The translations under genes were made by a program, and so were the position numbers. A stretch of DNA of 48,716 nucleotides, from the IMG/VR virus record IMGVR_UViG_3300048591_000731, positions 1 to 48,716 of that record; one strand, 5' to 3'. The notes beneath the pieces are model-generated. The model had not been told where the DNA came from and made no database searches. It saw only the letters and a program-made list of their open reading frames with translations. Numbering within the stretch: position 1 is the stretch's first letter; each line of letters starts with the position of its first letter. Positions 41,347 to 48,713 of this stretch are shown here, piece after piece. The DNA is from a virus.

Positions 41347-41828
41347 TGTGGCACTCCGGCATGGAGGAGGGCGACGACAAGTCCTCCGACTGCGAGACGT
41401 CTACTCCTAGTATAGTAGGGCACCGACCAGACCGCAATACCCCGGGACGCCGCCTCCGCCAACAGTACGGACAGGGCCCGACCCGGATCGGGACACAGCT
41501 TCGTGGGCCTGTCGAACGGGTGGGGGGGATCCTCAACCAGCAGATAGGCCTTCTGGAACTGGGCTGCGAGCCGGTCCAATTGGGACCTGAACATGTCCTT
41601 CGAGGAGCCACAGGCACAGGCCCAGACTTCCCGGGCCCCGTATTTCCGTTCGATGCCCACCAGATCCGGGTTCTCAGCCAGCCGGTAGTCGGCCGTAGTC
41701 AGCTTGACTTTGGCGGTCTCGATGAGGTGGACCCGACGGGCGCCCAGGACCCCGAGAGACAGAGAAGTTGGAAAAGGAATCGGGTACTTCTCTCGGGTGT
41801 CGATTTCGATCCGGATCGTGGGCGTCAC
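41151..41828 (-). CDS. ERCC4-domain nuclease
   Basis: 225 residues as read. IEIDTREKYPIPFP and LVGIERK give the GDxnERKx3D-like core of ERCC4/XPF nucleases, which cut branched or flap DNA. The start is GTG 41828, overlapping the previous stop (GTGA). The last 64 residues (after about HAGVPQ) are read over the start of the next gene and look like an out-of-frame sequence, so the functional domain probably ends near residue 160. The gene may truly overlap, or a stop may be lost by a small sequence error. A repeat copy (41518) preserves the frame as EDPPHP. Confidence 0.65.
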   Translation of the reverse strand: MTPTIRIEIDTREKYPIPFPTSLSLGVLGARRVHLIETAKVKLTTADYRLAENPDLVGIERKYGAREVWACACGSSKDMFRSQLDRLAAQFQKAYLLVEDPPHPFDRPTKLCPDPGRALSVLLAEAASRGIAVWSVPYYTRSRRLAVGGLVVALLHAGVPQCPAPSRSRNSSGPKTRPTTTSEPSPMQPLDVLSFVPTLLSDSGPTLRKRRTTATTPRTRPTQRS

Positions 41829-42229
41829 CCACTCATGGTATCAAGTTTGCATGAGGGTTCGTCGGCCCATTCACTCATGGACTTCTCTTCGCGCCGGGCC
41901 CTAACCCGGACTTCGGCCTTGTCTATGTCCAGCGTCACCATGAACTCCTGGTTTTCACAATCGCCCCAGACGTAGCCGTCGTAGATGAGGTCGCGGATGG
42001 CCTCGTAGACGGTGTCGGTGTCCTGTTCCCGGAGTTCCAGCCAGTCGTTCCAGAGCCGGAAGTCCGAGTCGGACGGGCTCTGTTGGACTTCGAGACCATC
42101 GTGTTCGTAGTAGTGGAACTCGTATTCCACGGAACCGGTGATGCCGGCTTCGCGGAGGTGGGAGAGGAACAGGGGGAGGCCCCGACGGGGAGGTATCTCG
42201 TTCCATGGGGTCGGCAGGGTATCGGACAT
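41825..42229 (-). CDS. Hypothetical protein between polymerase and ERCC4 nuclease
   Basis: 134 residues, alpha/beta, with GLPLFLSHLREAGITGSVEY and YEAIRDLIYDGYVWG segments and acidic surfaces. AGGAG lies upstream of ATG 42229. Its stop overlaps the GTG of the nuclease gene. Sequence upstream in the same frame is a shadow of the polymerase gene. The family is not recognised. The polymerase-nuclease neighbourhood suggests replication or repair. Confidence 0.55.
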   Translation of the reverse strand: MSDTLPTPWNEIPPRRGLPLFLSHLREAGITGSVEYEFHYYEHDGLEVQQSPSDSDFRLWNDWLELREQDTDTVYEAIRDLIYDGYVWGDCENQEFMVTLDIDKAEVRVRARREEKSMSEWADEPSCKLDTMSG

Positions 42230-42239
42230 GGGATCACTC

Positions 42240-44723
42240 CTATTGGGATTTGAGTTCGTAAGACATGGGGACTCTGTGACCGTGTACGCCACAGAGCCAG
42301 GACCAGAAATTTGGCCGGTCAAGATCGAACGATTCGTGGAAGCAGTCTGCGAGAATGGATCGGGCCGATTCAACGGACTGTTGTGAAGCATCGACAGTAA
42401 CCGAGTCGTAGGTGTTGGCGATCTGGATAATAGTGGTTCCAGGGTGAGTCCAGTCCGCAAGCTTTGAACGAAGTAGGAACTGGAGGTGCAGCATAGACAT
42501 GGCGGCATAGGCCTGGATCGGAAAGTTGATGATGGTCGACTTGTAGGTCTTGGCCAGAACGGAGGGTGAGCCGTGGAAGGTTCGGCTGATTCCGAAGGGG
42601 TGGAGTTCGAGGCGGTGGTGTTCGAGGACGTACTCCACCATTTGATCTTGCCAGCGACAGAGGACAGGGCGGACAGAACGACGCGCAGCCACGATTTTCT
42701 GGCAGACGTCGAGGGGGATGAGGATGGCCGAGTCTCGCAGGATGGTGAGCTGCAGGGTCTCGGCGCTGGAGTCGAAGAGGTCGGCGAAGTTTCCCTGTTT
42801 GGCGGCATGGCGTTCCGTGTCCTTGAATCCCGGGGTTTTCTTGTCGATGACAGGGCCGTACTTGGCGGCCAGGACCTCCATTGTGAAGACCTGGATGGCA
42901 CGCTCGGTGTGGAGGTCGACGCCGGCCGTGGTGTAGGCTTGGATGAGAGAGGGTTCGCCAGTTACGACAGCGGCAGTGCGTAGTTCGGCCTGGTCCAGAT
43001 CCTTGGAAAGCAGGATGCCGCCTGGGAACCGGCTGCAGTAGCAGTTCTGGATCTCCTCGGGGTCCGTTTGGCGGGCGGGGTTGCGGGCTGTGATGCGGGC
43101 CTGTTCGGTGCCGCCCTCATCGCCGCCTTCCTGCCTACTGGGGAACGGGAACCACGTCGGGAACGCCATCAGGACTTGCTGACATATCGATGATGGGCAG
43201 TCCCTGGAAGGCGCCCGCCCACTTCGCAAGATGCCACGGCGTGAGGATAGCGAGGCGGCCCGGTGTGAGATGGACGGGGTGGGCTGCTCGACCGAGGTAG
43301 GCGGAGGGCTCGGGGTGTCCGGTGAGTCCGAAGGCAGCGGCGGCGGAACCCAGTTGGGTGGGGGGTTCCTCGGGATACAGAGGCTGGAGCGACGCCTCTT
43401 CTTGACGCCGGACTTCCGGGCTACAAGCAGAGGCGACACATACGTCGACCGGATCTTGATCGCGAACGTGTGCCGATCGATCAGCTTGAGGGCCCGTTGG
43501 ATCGGGTGGGTGGGGGGGAGTTCCAGTCGGAACAGTTCCCGGTTCGTGTCGCATAGGCTGATCTCTTTCCGTTTGTCGGTGCGGGTCAGGCGGGGGTCGT
43601 CGAGGATGGAAGGGGCCTCAGGGTCCTGGGATTGGCGGTGTTCGTCGATGGCAGCCAGGACACGGAGCAGGAAGTTGTCCCGGGACTTCTTGGGTTTGGG
43701 CCCGGCGTTCTTCGAGAGTACCAAATCGTACTTGGAGCGGGCTACGGCCTCGCAGCGATTGATGGTAGTGAGGCAGCGGGCATCGAGGGTGTGGAGTGAG
43801 GAGGAGTCGAAGGAGTAGCCGGCCTCGGACATGCTGATGCACAACCACAGAGACTCGTGGTAGAAGCGGAGGCAGGCATCCGAGAGCTTGGAGGTGTCGG
43901 GACCGTAGCGATGACGGATGGCCCGAGCCAGGACACCCAGAATGAGGGCAGTGCAGTGGGTGTCCTCGGCGTTGTAGACGGCAAGCTTTGGGTCACGCCA
44001 GGATTGGAAGCGTTCTCCGGCGTCGAAGTCGAGGGCATGGGCTGGGGTGTACGACGCGAACATGGGCCCCAGATCTTTGAGGCTGGACGAGGGGAGCAGT
44101 TCGCTGTAGAGGTAGGCGACGCCCAGTGTGTCGATGCAGAGGTGGGAGTCGGGGTTGATGAGGGGCCCGAAGCCGATGTAGCGGAGGTATAGGAAGTCGA
44201 AGGCCAGGTTGTGGCCAACGAGGACGGAGGCGTGTTGGAGCCATTTGCGGAAACAGAGACGATCGAGGGGCCGGTGCAGGAAGAAGACGCGGGTCTTGCC
44301 GGGCTTGGCGTTCGTGAAGTCGAGGGTGTGGGCCGGGCTCGACTCAATTGGACCATCGGGCAGGTCGACGCCCTCGATCTCGGTGATGGAGACGGACTGG
44401 ACCAATTCGTTGAGGGGATGACCATCGATCCACCTGGACTTGTGTGGATGGAACTGGGTCTGTGGAGCCAACTGTGAACCCCCCCACCCGAAGTGGGTTG
44501 AGCCGGCCGTCTCGATATCGATGGATAGGAGGCGGCTGGAGGTCCGGGTGGGGGGGCCGACTGGGACGAGGTCGGGGTCGGATGGTTCGGGAACCCGGCC
44601 GTTCAGGTGGTCGAGGAGGAGTTGGAAGGACAGCTCGATCGACTCGGCCGAGTTGGGGTCCCTGCGCACCTGCAGGATTGCGGGGTTGAAGCAGGTCAGG
44701 ATGGTCCAGTCTGGGATCGGCAT
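42240..44723 (-). CDS. polA: DNA polymerase A family, with an internal frame disruption
   Basis: 827 residues as read. The exonuclease domain has LSIDIET (Asp69, Glu71), GHNLAFDF (172-176) and YNAEDT (Asp254). The polymerase domain has TEQARITARNPARQ, motif A SKDLDQAELR (Asp575), DLHTERA, motif B RHAAKQGNF and motif C TYDSV (Asp773). Residues about 450-518 are Ser/Pro/Arg-rich and look out of frame. The alternative frame from about 43375 to the TAG at 43135 reads well (LGSAAAAFGLTGHPEPSAYL). The break coincides with the only coding repeat copy that has six Gs (43356). A second shift near 43170-43200 must restore the frame, unless the polymerase is split, with ATG 43169 starting the second part. 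Confidence 0.85.
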   Translation of the reverse strand: MPIPDWTILTCFNPAILQVRRDPNSAESIELSFQLLLDHLNGRVPEPSDPDLVPVGPPTRTSSRLLSIDIETAGSTHFGWGGSQLAPQTQFHPHKSRWIDGHPLNELVQSVSITEIEGVDLPDGPIESSPAHTLDFTNAKPGKTRVFFLHRPLDRLCFRKWLQHASVLVGHNLAFDFLYLRYIGFGPLINPDSHLCIDTLGVAYLYSELLPSSSLKDLGPMFASYTPAHALDFDAGERFQSWRDPKLAVYNAEDTHCTALILGVLARAIRHRYGPDTSKLSDACLRFYHESLWLCISMSEAGYSFDSSSLHTLDARCLTTINRCEAVARSKYDLVLSKNAGPKPKKSRDNFLLRVLAAIDEHRQSQDPEAPSILDDPRLTRTDKRKEISLCDTNRELFRLELPPTHPIQRALKLIDRHTFAIKIRSTYVSPLLVARKSGVKKRRRSSLCIPRNPPPNWVPPPLPSDSPDTPSPPPTSVEQPTPSISHRAASLSSRRGILRSGRAPSRDCPSSICQQVLMAFPTWFPFPSRQEGGDEGGTEQARITARNPARQTDPEEIQNCYCSRFPGGILLSKDLDQAELRTAAVVTGEPSLIQAYTTAGVDLHTERAIQVFTMEVLAAKYGPVIDKKTPGFKDTERHAAKQGNFADLFDSSAETLQLTILRDSAILIPLDVCQKIVAARRSVRPVLCRWQDQMVEYVLEHHRLELHPFGISRTFHGSPSVLAKTYKSTIINFPIQAYAAMSMLHLQFLLRSKLADWTHPGTTIIQIANTYDSVTVDASQQSVESARSILADCFHESFDLDRPNFWSWLCGVHGHRVPMSYELKSQ

Positions 44724-44726
44724 GGA

Positions 44727-45119
44727 TTATCGGCGGGTCGTGTAGATGTAGTGGGGGCGGCCGACGGCCCGGTTGCCCCGACGCTCCTCGCGGATCTTGC
44801 GGATCTGCCGATCGTAGACGCCCTTGCTGACCTGCTGGCGGAAGGTGCGATAGGTGGGCAGGGCGAGTTTCGGCGTGGTCAGGAGGTGGGAGTGGAGTTC
44901 GGAGACGGTGAACTCCCCGAGGACGGCGCCGATCTCGACGATGGCCTTCGCGACCGGGTCACGGGGGACGGGCCGGAGCTGGGCCTTGGCGGCGGAGGTG
45001 CGGCGAGGCTCGGTTCGGGTGGGGGGGTTGGCTCCTCGCAGAATGTTGAGGGTTTCGATGAGGGTGTCGAGTTCCTTCTTCTTGGTGGCGATGATGCTTT
45101 CGATGGTTTCGGTGAGCAT
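44727..45119 (-). CDS. Probable winged-helix DNA-binding protein
   Basis: 130 residues. The N-terminal 35 form a coiled-coil helix (SIIATKKKELDTLIETL). A basic linker contains the repeat copy at 45017. From about residue 60 onward a winged-helix-like pattern appears (FTVSELHSHLL, then TYRTFRQQVSKG), ending in a basic RKIREERRGNRAVGRPHYIY wing. It lies directly before the polymerase and may regulate the leftward operon. AAAGGA is upstream of ATG 45119. It overlaps the reading frame of the glycosylase-like gene by 241 bases. Confidence 0.5.
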   Translation of the reverse strand: MLTETIESIIATKKKELDTLIETLNILRGANPPTRTEPRRTSAAKAQLRPVPRDPVAKAIVEIGAVLGEFTVSELHSHLLTTPKLALPTYRTFRQQVSKGVYDRQIRKIREERRGNRAVGRPHYIYTTRR

Positions 45120-45637
45120 GAGTCTGATCCTTTCAGGATGCGGAGACCCTCCACACGATGGAGTGGCCTCAGGTTGAGGGGTTGGCTGGATTCCAGGGAG
45201 CGACCGAGCACGAGCTTGGTGGCACCTGATCCCAACAGAATGAGGTATCGGGGTGATGGGGCGTGGGCCGCGTCGATGGCGTCGAGGTCCTGCTGGAGGT
45301 AGGGGAGGCAGGCTTTGAAGTGGGCAACTGTGGGGTCTGGGTCGCTGAGGCCGGTGCGGCATCGCAGAATGTTGCCGTAGTAGACGGAGCCCAGGGTCAG
45401 GAGATTGGCGCCGGGGACGATGGCCTTGCGGAGTAGGGAGCCGGCGGAACCGATCCAGGGCCGGCCGAATCGGTCGTCGTCGTAGGAGGGGGAGGCTCCG
45501 AGAAGAACGAAGGCGGGAACGGAGGGGCCGGGTTCGAGGGAGCGAGGGTCCCACTCCCAGGGGACGCCGACGGACACGTTGCCCTCGACGGAGGACAGGT
45601 CACAGGATCGGCACTGGTAGAGGAGGGGCAGCAGCAT
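44879..45637 (-). CDS. Uracil-DNA glycosylase family 4-like protein, apparently truncated
   Basis: 252 residues as read. CRSC and RCRTG plus a Cys 16 residues later supply four Fe-S cysteines. VLLGASPSYDD followed by RPWIGSAGSLL matches motif A, and YYGNILRCR the central Asn motif. This enzyme removes uracil from DNA. The late HPS-type motif is missing: after about residue 175 the sequence becomes Ser/Pro/Arg-rich as it runs over the next gene out of frame. It may be a minimal enzyme, a degenerate copy or a frame error. It starts four bases after the Fic gene stop. Confidence 0.6.
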   Translation of the reverse strand: MLLPLLYQCRSCDLSSVEGNVSVGVPWEWDPRSLEPGPSVPAFVLLGASPSYDDDRFGRPWIGSAGSLLRKAIVPGANLLTLGSVYYGNILRCRTGLSDPDPTVAHFKACLPYLQQDLDAIDAAHAPSPRYLILLGSGATKLVLGRSLESSQPLNLRPLHRVEGLRILKGSDSCSPKPSKASSPPRRRNSTPSSKPSTFCEEPTPPPEPSLAAPPPPRPSSGPSPVTRSRRPSSRSAPSSGSSPSPNSTPTS

Positions 45638-45640
45638 GGG

Positions 45641-46105
45641 TTAGCCGAGCGTCTCATAGTACCACTGATGGAAGAAGCCGAGACGTTTGTAGGTGCCGGC
45701 GCGGAGATGCTGCCAGAGCCAGAGGGCCCGGCCGGTGCGTCCGTTGCCGTCCATCAGTGGGTGGAGCTTCTCGTAGTCGAGGTGAGTGGAGTAGGGGTCG
45801 GTGAGCGGGGTCTCCATGTCACCGAGGATTTCGGCAAGCTGGACCCGGATGTCGGGGCCCCCGGGTGGGGGGGTGTAGTTGCCGACTCGGACATCCATGT
45901 TGGCCTGGTAGCGGAGATGGGGCCTGGTATTGGTGCGAAGGGCGAAAGCCAGGTGTTCAATATCGAGGTCGGTGATGGAGTCGAGGGAGAGGAAGTGGAC
46001 GTGGGCGTCGGTCTCTCGACGATCAGGAAGGCCCAGGCCCTCGATCCGGTTGGACTCCATCAGGAAAAGGGAAAGGTCTGCCGGGGTGTAGGTTTGCATG
46101 TTCAT
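45641..46105 (-). CDS. Compact Fic-domain protein with inhibitory motif
   Basis: 154 residues. The catalytic loop HPLMDGNGRTGR (residues 115-126) matches HPFx(D/E)GNGRxxR fully except Leu for Phe. The flap VGNYTPPPGG precedes it. The N-terminal SNRIEG (18-23) fits the (S/T)xxxE(G/N) inhibitory helix, so autoinhibition is intramolecular. Fic enzymes transfer AMP or other phosphate groups to hydroxyl side chains of target proteins. At this length it is close to a minimal Fic core. GAAAGGAA precedes the ATG, as for the small gene upstream. Target and role (host takeover or defence) are unknown. Confidence 0.85.
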   Translation of the reverse strand: MNMQTYTPADLSLFLMESNRIEGLGLPDRRETDAHVHFLSLDSITDLDIEHLAFALRTNTRPHLRYQANMDVRVGNYTPPPGGPDIRVQLAEILGDMETPLTDPYSTHLDYEKLHPLMDGNGRTGRALWLWQHLRAGTYKRLGFFHQWYYETLG

Positions 46106-46302
46106 GGGGTTCCTTTCGCCCGGGGCTTCAGGCGCTCGTGCTTCATGCAGTCCTCCACCGAGTCGTACATCCGCTCTCGGGCCTTGATACGGCGTGCTCG
46201 CTCAAGGTTCTCAATCACGTTGAGCAGCCACCGCGACACGTCGTTGCGGTGCTTGCATCGGTATGAGCCTCGCTTTCGCCGTCGCCATTCGCGGACTGCC
46301 AT
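46102..46302 (-). CDS. Small basic hypothetical protein
   Basis: 66 residues, rich in Arg and Lys (REWRRRKRGSYRCKHRND), helical, with two Cys. The start is ATG 46302, chosen for ACGAAAGGAA just upstream. Its stop overlaps the Fic ATG, so the two are coupled. It could bind nucleic acid or be a partner of the Fic protein; neither is shown by sequence. Confidence 0.5.
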   Translation of the reverse strand: MAVREWRRRKRGSYRCKHRNDVSRWLLNVIENLERARRIKARERMYDSVEDCMKHERLKPRAKGTP

Positions 46303-46786
46303 CGCGTTCCTTTCGTTGAATCCCCCGCCGCCCGCTTTCGCGTGCGAGGGGGAGCCCGTGCCGCTTGTGGGTCGCGGCTGACCATACCGGCGGCGCGTCG
46401 GGCACACGCTCGCCATGTCTGCCGGTCCCTGACGTGCCCGGCGCGAGTGGCACTTCTTGACGGGCTTCGGCCACTACGCTGCCCCTCAACGCGAGTCCGA
46501 GCAGGACGCCTCGCTCAACGGGGGCAAGTGTTGAAACCGGACGCCGGGATTGCTCCCGACGCCCGATGGAACTGGGGGGTGGCGAGTCCCCGATCGGTTT
46601 GGTCGCCATCTCGGTCCAGGTGCCGGTTCGACTCGCGGGCAGACGACCAGCGACAAGCCGAGTGATCGCAGTTCCGAATGGGCAGGGCGGTCCGTTACAC
46701 CACCCGCCCGATGCCCGGCTCACTCCCTCGGCACGCCGCCGGGGAGCGTGTGACGTGAACCGTTGCATTCCGTGCAACACTTGCCA
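46303..46786. other. Non-coding interval with several hairpins
   Basis: About 480 bases without a convincing gene. Frames are Arg/Gly/Pro-rich and lack start signals. Hairpins include CGGGA-GCAA-TCCCG read leftward (about 46543-46556), and an AGTGGC/GCCACT pairing near 46446-46475. Sequences resembling tRNA D- and T-arms occur near 46621-46705 but do not close into cloverleaves. It may hold a structured RNA, a degenerate tRNA patch or regulatory DNA ahead of the Fic operon. Confidence 0.45.
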
Positions 46787-47134
46787 TCACCCACCCCCCT
46801 TCCCCGCCGCGAGGGCGGCCTCGGATGCCTCACGGGTTGAATAGCACACGGCCTGTTGACATGTGATGTCCATGTCGTACTGGATCGCGTGAGTATCTGA
46901 CGCATCGGCGACGCGGAGAGCGGTGATTGGCGTAGGAGGGTCATCGTCGTCGATGGCCCATGATGGAACCCACCACAAAGCCATGCCCGGATACACCCGA
47001 GCCCCATCGGCGGTAAGTGGCAGCCGCTCCACGATCGTCCGCAGCCGCTCGATCTCGGCAGCGGCTTCAGACAGCAGCCTCGGCGCGATATCGGTTGGGT
47101 TTGCCAGCAACAGCCGCTCCACAATGTCACTCAC
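46787..47134 (-). CDS. Hypothetical protein
   Basis: 115 residues. The N-terminal helix LLSEAAAEIERLRTIVERL resembles an oligomerisation helix, followed by a beta region with GMALWWVPSWAIDDDD. No family is recognised. The ATG at 47134 overlaps the previous stop by eight bases. It belongs to a four-gene leftward group at the right edge that lacks the G-rich repeat. Confidence 0.5.
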   Translation of the reverse strand: MSDIVERLLLANPTDIAPRLLSEAAAEIERLRTIVERLPLTADGARVYPGMALWWVPSWAIDDDDPPTPITALRVADASDTHAIQYDMDITCQQAVCYSTREASEAALAAGKGGG

Positions 47135-47516
47135 GGTTTGCCTCCTTCGCGTCGTGCAGCCCGGCGAGGGCGTGGATCAGGGCGGTGAGTTCGTCACACT
47201 CTCCGCAGTAGTTGTGTTTGGTTTGGTCGTCCCAGTTGTGGCGTACCCCTAGCTGGGTATCGAGTCCGCCGGTTTCGAGTTCGACCCGAGAGAACGTTTT
47301 GCTTGCAGGGGAGACGTTGAACCAAATCCCCTGATCCCTGCACCGCCCCAGCAGCGAAGCGAGGTCGGTGGGGATGAGTTCTGTTGTCGGCCTTGGTGGG
47401 GCCATGTATTCGGGTTGCTCAAAGTCGAGTTCCCACCATGCCCCCTCAAAGAAGTCAACCCGTCCATACCCCAGCACCGCCAGGGCCTTGCGCATCGTGT
47501 CGTGGTTAATTGCCAT
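47127..47516 (-). CDS. Hypothetical protein
   Basis: 129 residues. The pattern starts with a helix (MRKALAVLGYGRVDFFEGAW), passes through aromatic and acidic segments and has a CGEC pair near residue 106. No domain is recognised. ATG 47516 overlaps the preceding gene by 11 bases and the stop overlaps the next gene, so the group is translationally coupled. Confidence 0.5.
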   Translation of the reverse strand: MAINHDTMRKALAVLGYGRVDFFEGAWWELDFEQPEYMAPPRPTTELIPTDLASLLGRCRDQGIWFNVSPASKTFSRVELETGGLDTQLGVRHNWDDQTKHNYCGECDELTALIHALAGLHDAKEANRE

Positions 47517-48612
47517 CGCTCGCCTCCACCTTCTCGATTGTGTTGCGAAGTGCGGTCAGTGCCGCCTCGTCATTCTCGGGGTGACGGGTGCGGCCCATGC
47601 GAGGATTGAACGCCGATGGCATCGGGATCACGGCGGAATACTGGTACCGCGGGATCGAACCGTTCTGGTCGGCGTCAAAGCTGGTGCCGAGGTCGGACTG
47701 CTCGGTGTAGATCGTTTCTGGCGAGCCCTTCCAGCCGGCGCCGGCAGGACGGTACTGATCCTTAAACTCGGTCCACCACACCCACACCGCGTCAGGGCAA
47801 TCTCCCCGCATGTTGATGGCCGCGCCCATGATCCGCTTCGCCCGATCCAGCCACTCCGCGTCACCCGTCACGGCGTAGGCGTACAGCGGAATCCAACCAG
47901 CGTCGATCGTCGATCGGATCGACAGCGACGGCGGCTCGTGCTCGCGGCCGGGCAGGACCAGGCCCGTGCGGCTGTCCCAGAACTGCACGCCCCCGCCGGT
48001 GCGGAGGTAGAGGTACCACACCGACGTTGCGGCCTCGATGATGCGGGCGCGGCACCACTTGGCGTCGGCGGTGTTGCCGACCTTCTCCGAGAACAGCATC
48101 GACCACGCCCAGCCGTCAACGCACGCGAGAAGGGCGTTGTCGTCGGTGGTGCAGGCGGGGGGCAGATAGGCCCACTCGTAGGTACGGGCGACCGGGGGCG
48201 TGTTGATGTTGTTGTGCGGGAACAGCGACACGCCGGGGAAGCGGCCGGGCACCCAGAGCAGCTGCGAAGTGCGGAGCAGTGTTCCGTGGTTCGAGTAGGC
48301 CGAGAAGCCGATACCATTCACGTTGCCGTAGTCGAGCGCGATTCGGGCTGCCATGCCGATGCACCAGCCCCAGCACTCGTCGCTGGTGATGGCCTTGCCG
48401 TGCTTGCCGCCGATGGCGGAGTCGATCTGGCGATGGGTGGCGGCAACCAGGTCCTTCGGGTTGGCGGCCATGTACGCGACCCACTCACCGAACTCGGCGG
48501 AACCGGCGGCGTTGAGCAGGCCGTGAAACAGCCCGGTGCCGCACGCCTTCAAGTGTGACTCGAACGTGGGCCAGCGGGCGACGGATTGCAGGCGGGAGAG
48601 GGTGGTGGTCAT
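47506..48612 (-). CDS. Hypothetical protein, possibly alpha-toroid hydrolase-like
   Basis: 368 residues, rich in Trp, Gly and Ala, with helical repeats such as WAWSMLFSEKVGNTADAKWC and AGWIPLYAYAVTGDAEWLDR. That helix-aromatic rhythm is reminiscent of (alpha/alpha)-barrel carbohydrate enzymes, but no catalytic motif can be named. ATG 48612 overlaps the previous stop as ATGA, which decides the start. It could be an enzyme on the virion or a host-derived gene; the call is weak. Confidence 0.45.
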   Translation of the reverse strand: MTTTLSRLQSVARWPTFESHLKACGTGLFHGLLNAAGSAEFGEWVAYMAANPKDLVAATHRQIDSAIGGKHGKAITSDECWGWCIGMAARIALDYGNVNGIGFSAYSNHGTLLRTSQLLWVPGRFPGVSLFPHNNINTPPVARTYEWAYLPPACTTDDNALLACVDGWAWSMLFSEKVGNTADAKWCRARIIEAATSVWYLYLRTGGGVQFWDSRTGLVLPGREHEPPSLSIRSTIDAGWIPLYAYAVTGDAEWLDRAKRIMGAAINMRGDCPDAVWVWWTEFKDQYRPAGAGWKGSPETIYTEQSDLGTSFDADQNGSIPRYQYSAVIPMPSAFNPRMGRTRHPENDEAALTALRNTIEKVEASDGN

Positions 48613-48713
48613 GGGGCGGGCTTTTCCTTCCACTTGTCGTCCAGTGCCATTGGGCGATTCGCAGTCTCGGCCTTGAAGGCATCGCCAAACGTCACCGCCT
48701 TCAACTTCTCCAT
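48609..48713 (-). CDS. Small protein at the right edge, possibly incomplete
   Basis: 34 residues from ATG 48713 (MEKLKAVTFGDAFKAETANR and onward), ending in a Lys/Pro-rich tail. An in-frame GTG at 48716 is the last codon of the window, so an upstream continuation cannot be excluded. If the ends join, sequence at 1-60 lies just upstream and has no ribosome-binding site. It overlaps the next gene through ATGA. Confidence 0.4.
   Translation of the reverse strand: MEKLKAVTFGDAFKAETANRPMALDDKWKEKPAP

Larger units (their letters stand above)
2198..45873. repeat. Dispersed G-rich repeat, GGGTGGGGGGG, 29 copies
   Basis: With G-strand on +: 2198, 2554, 6136, 8727, 13414, 15387, 16610, 20552, 21272, 26250, 27287, 30214, 30703, 32699, 34414, 35279, 35672, 41518, 43508, 44546, 45017, 45863. 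With G-strand on -: 8378, 14755, 26955, 31739, 36562, 38205, 44479. Runs after the T are seven or eight Gs. Two six-G relatives lie at 357 (-) and 43356 (+). Copies often follow C or T and often end in T. They occupy all reading frames, so selection is on DNA or RNA, not on protein. Confidence 0.85.

Noticed and set aside
2198-45873. Poly-G sequencing artefact as the source of the repeat
   Set aside because: Reading frames continue through nearly all copies in many genes, and the GGGT prefix is constant, which random poly-G errors would not give.
46621-46705. tRNA-like arms (GGTTCGACTC on +, GGTGGTGTAACGG on -)
   Set aside because: Neither can be extended to a cloverleaf: the T stem does not pair and no seven-base anticodon loop with flanking stem is found.
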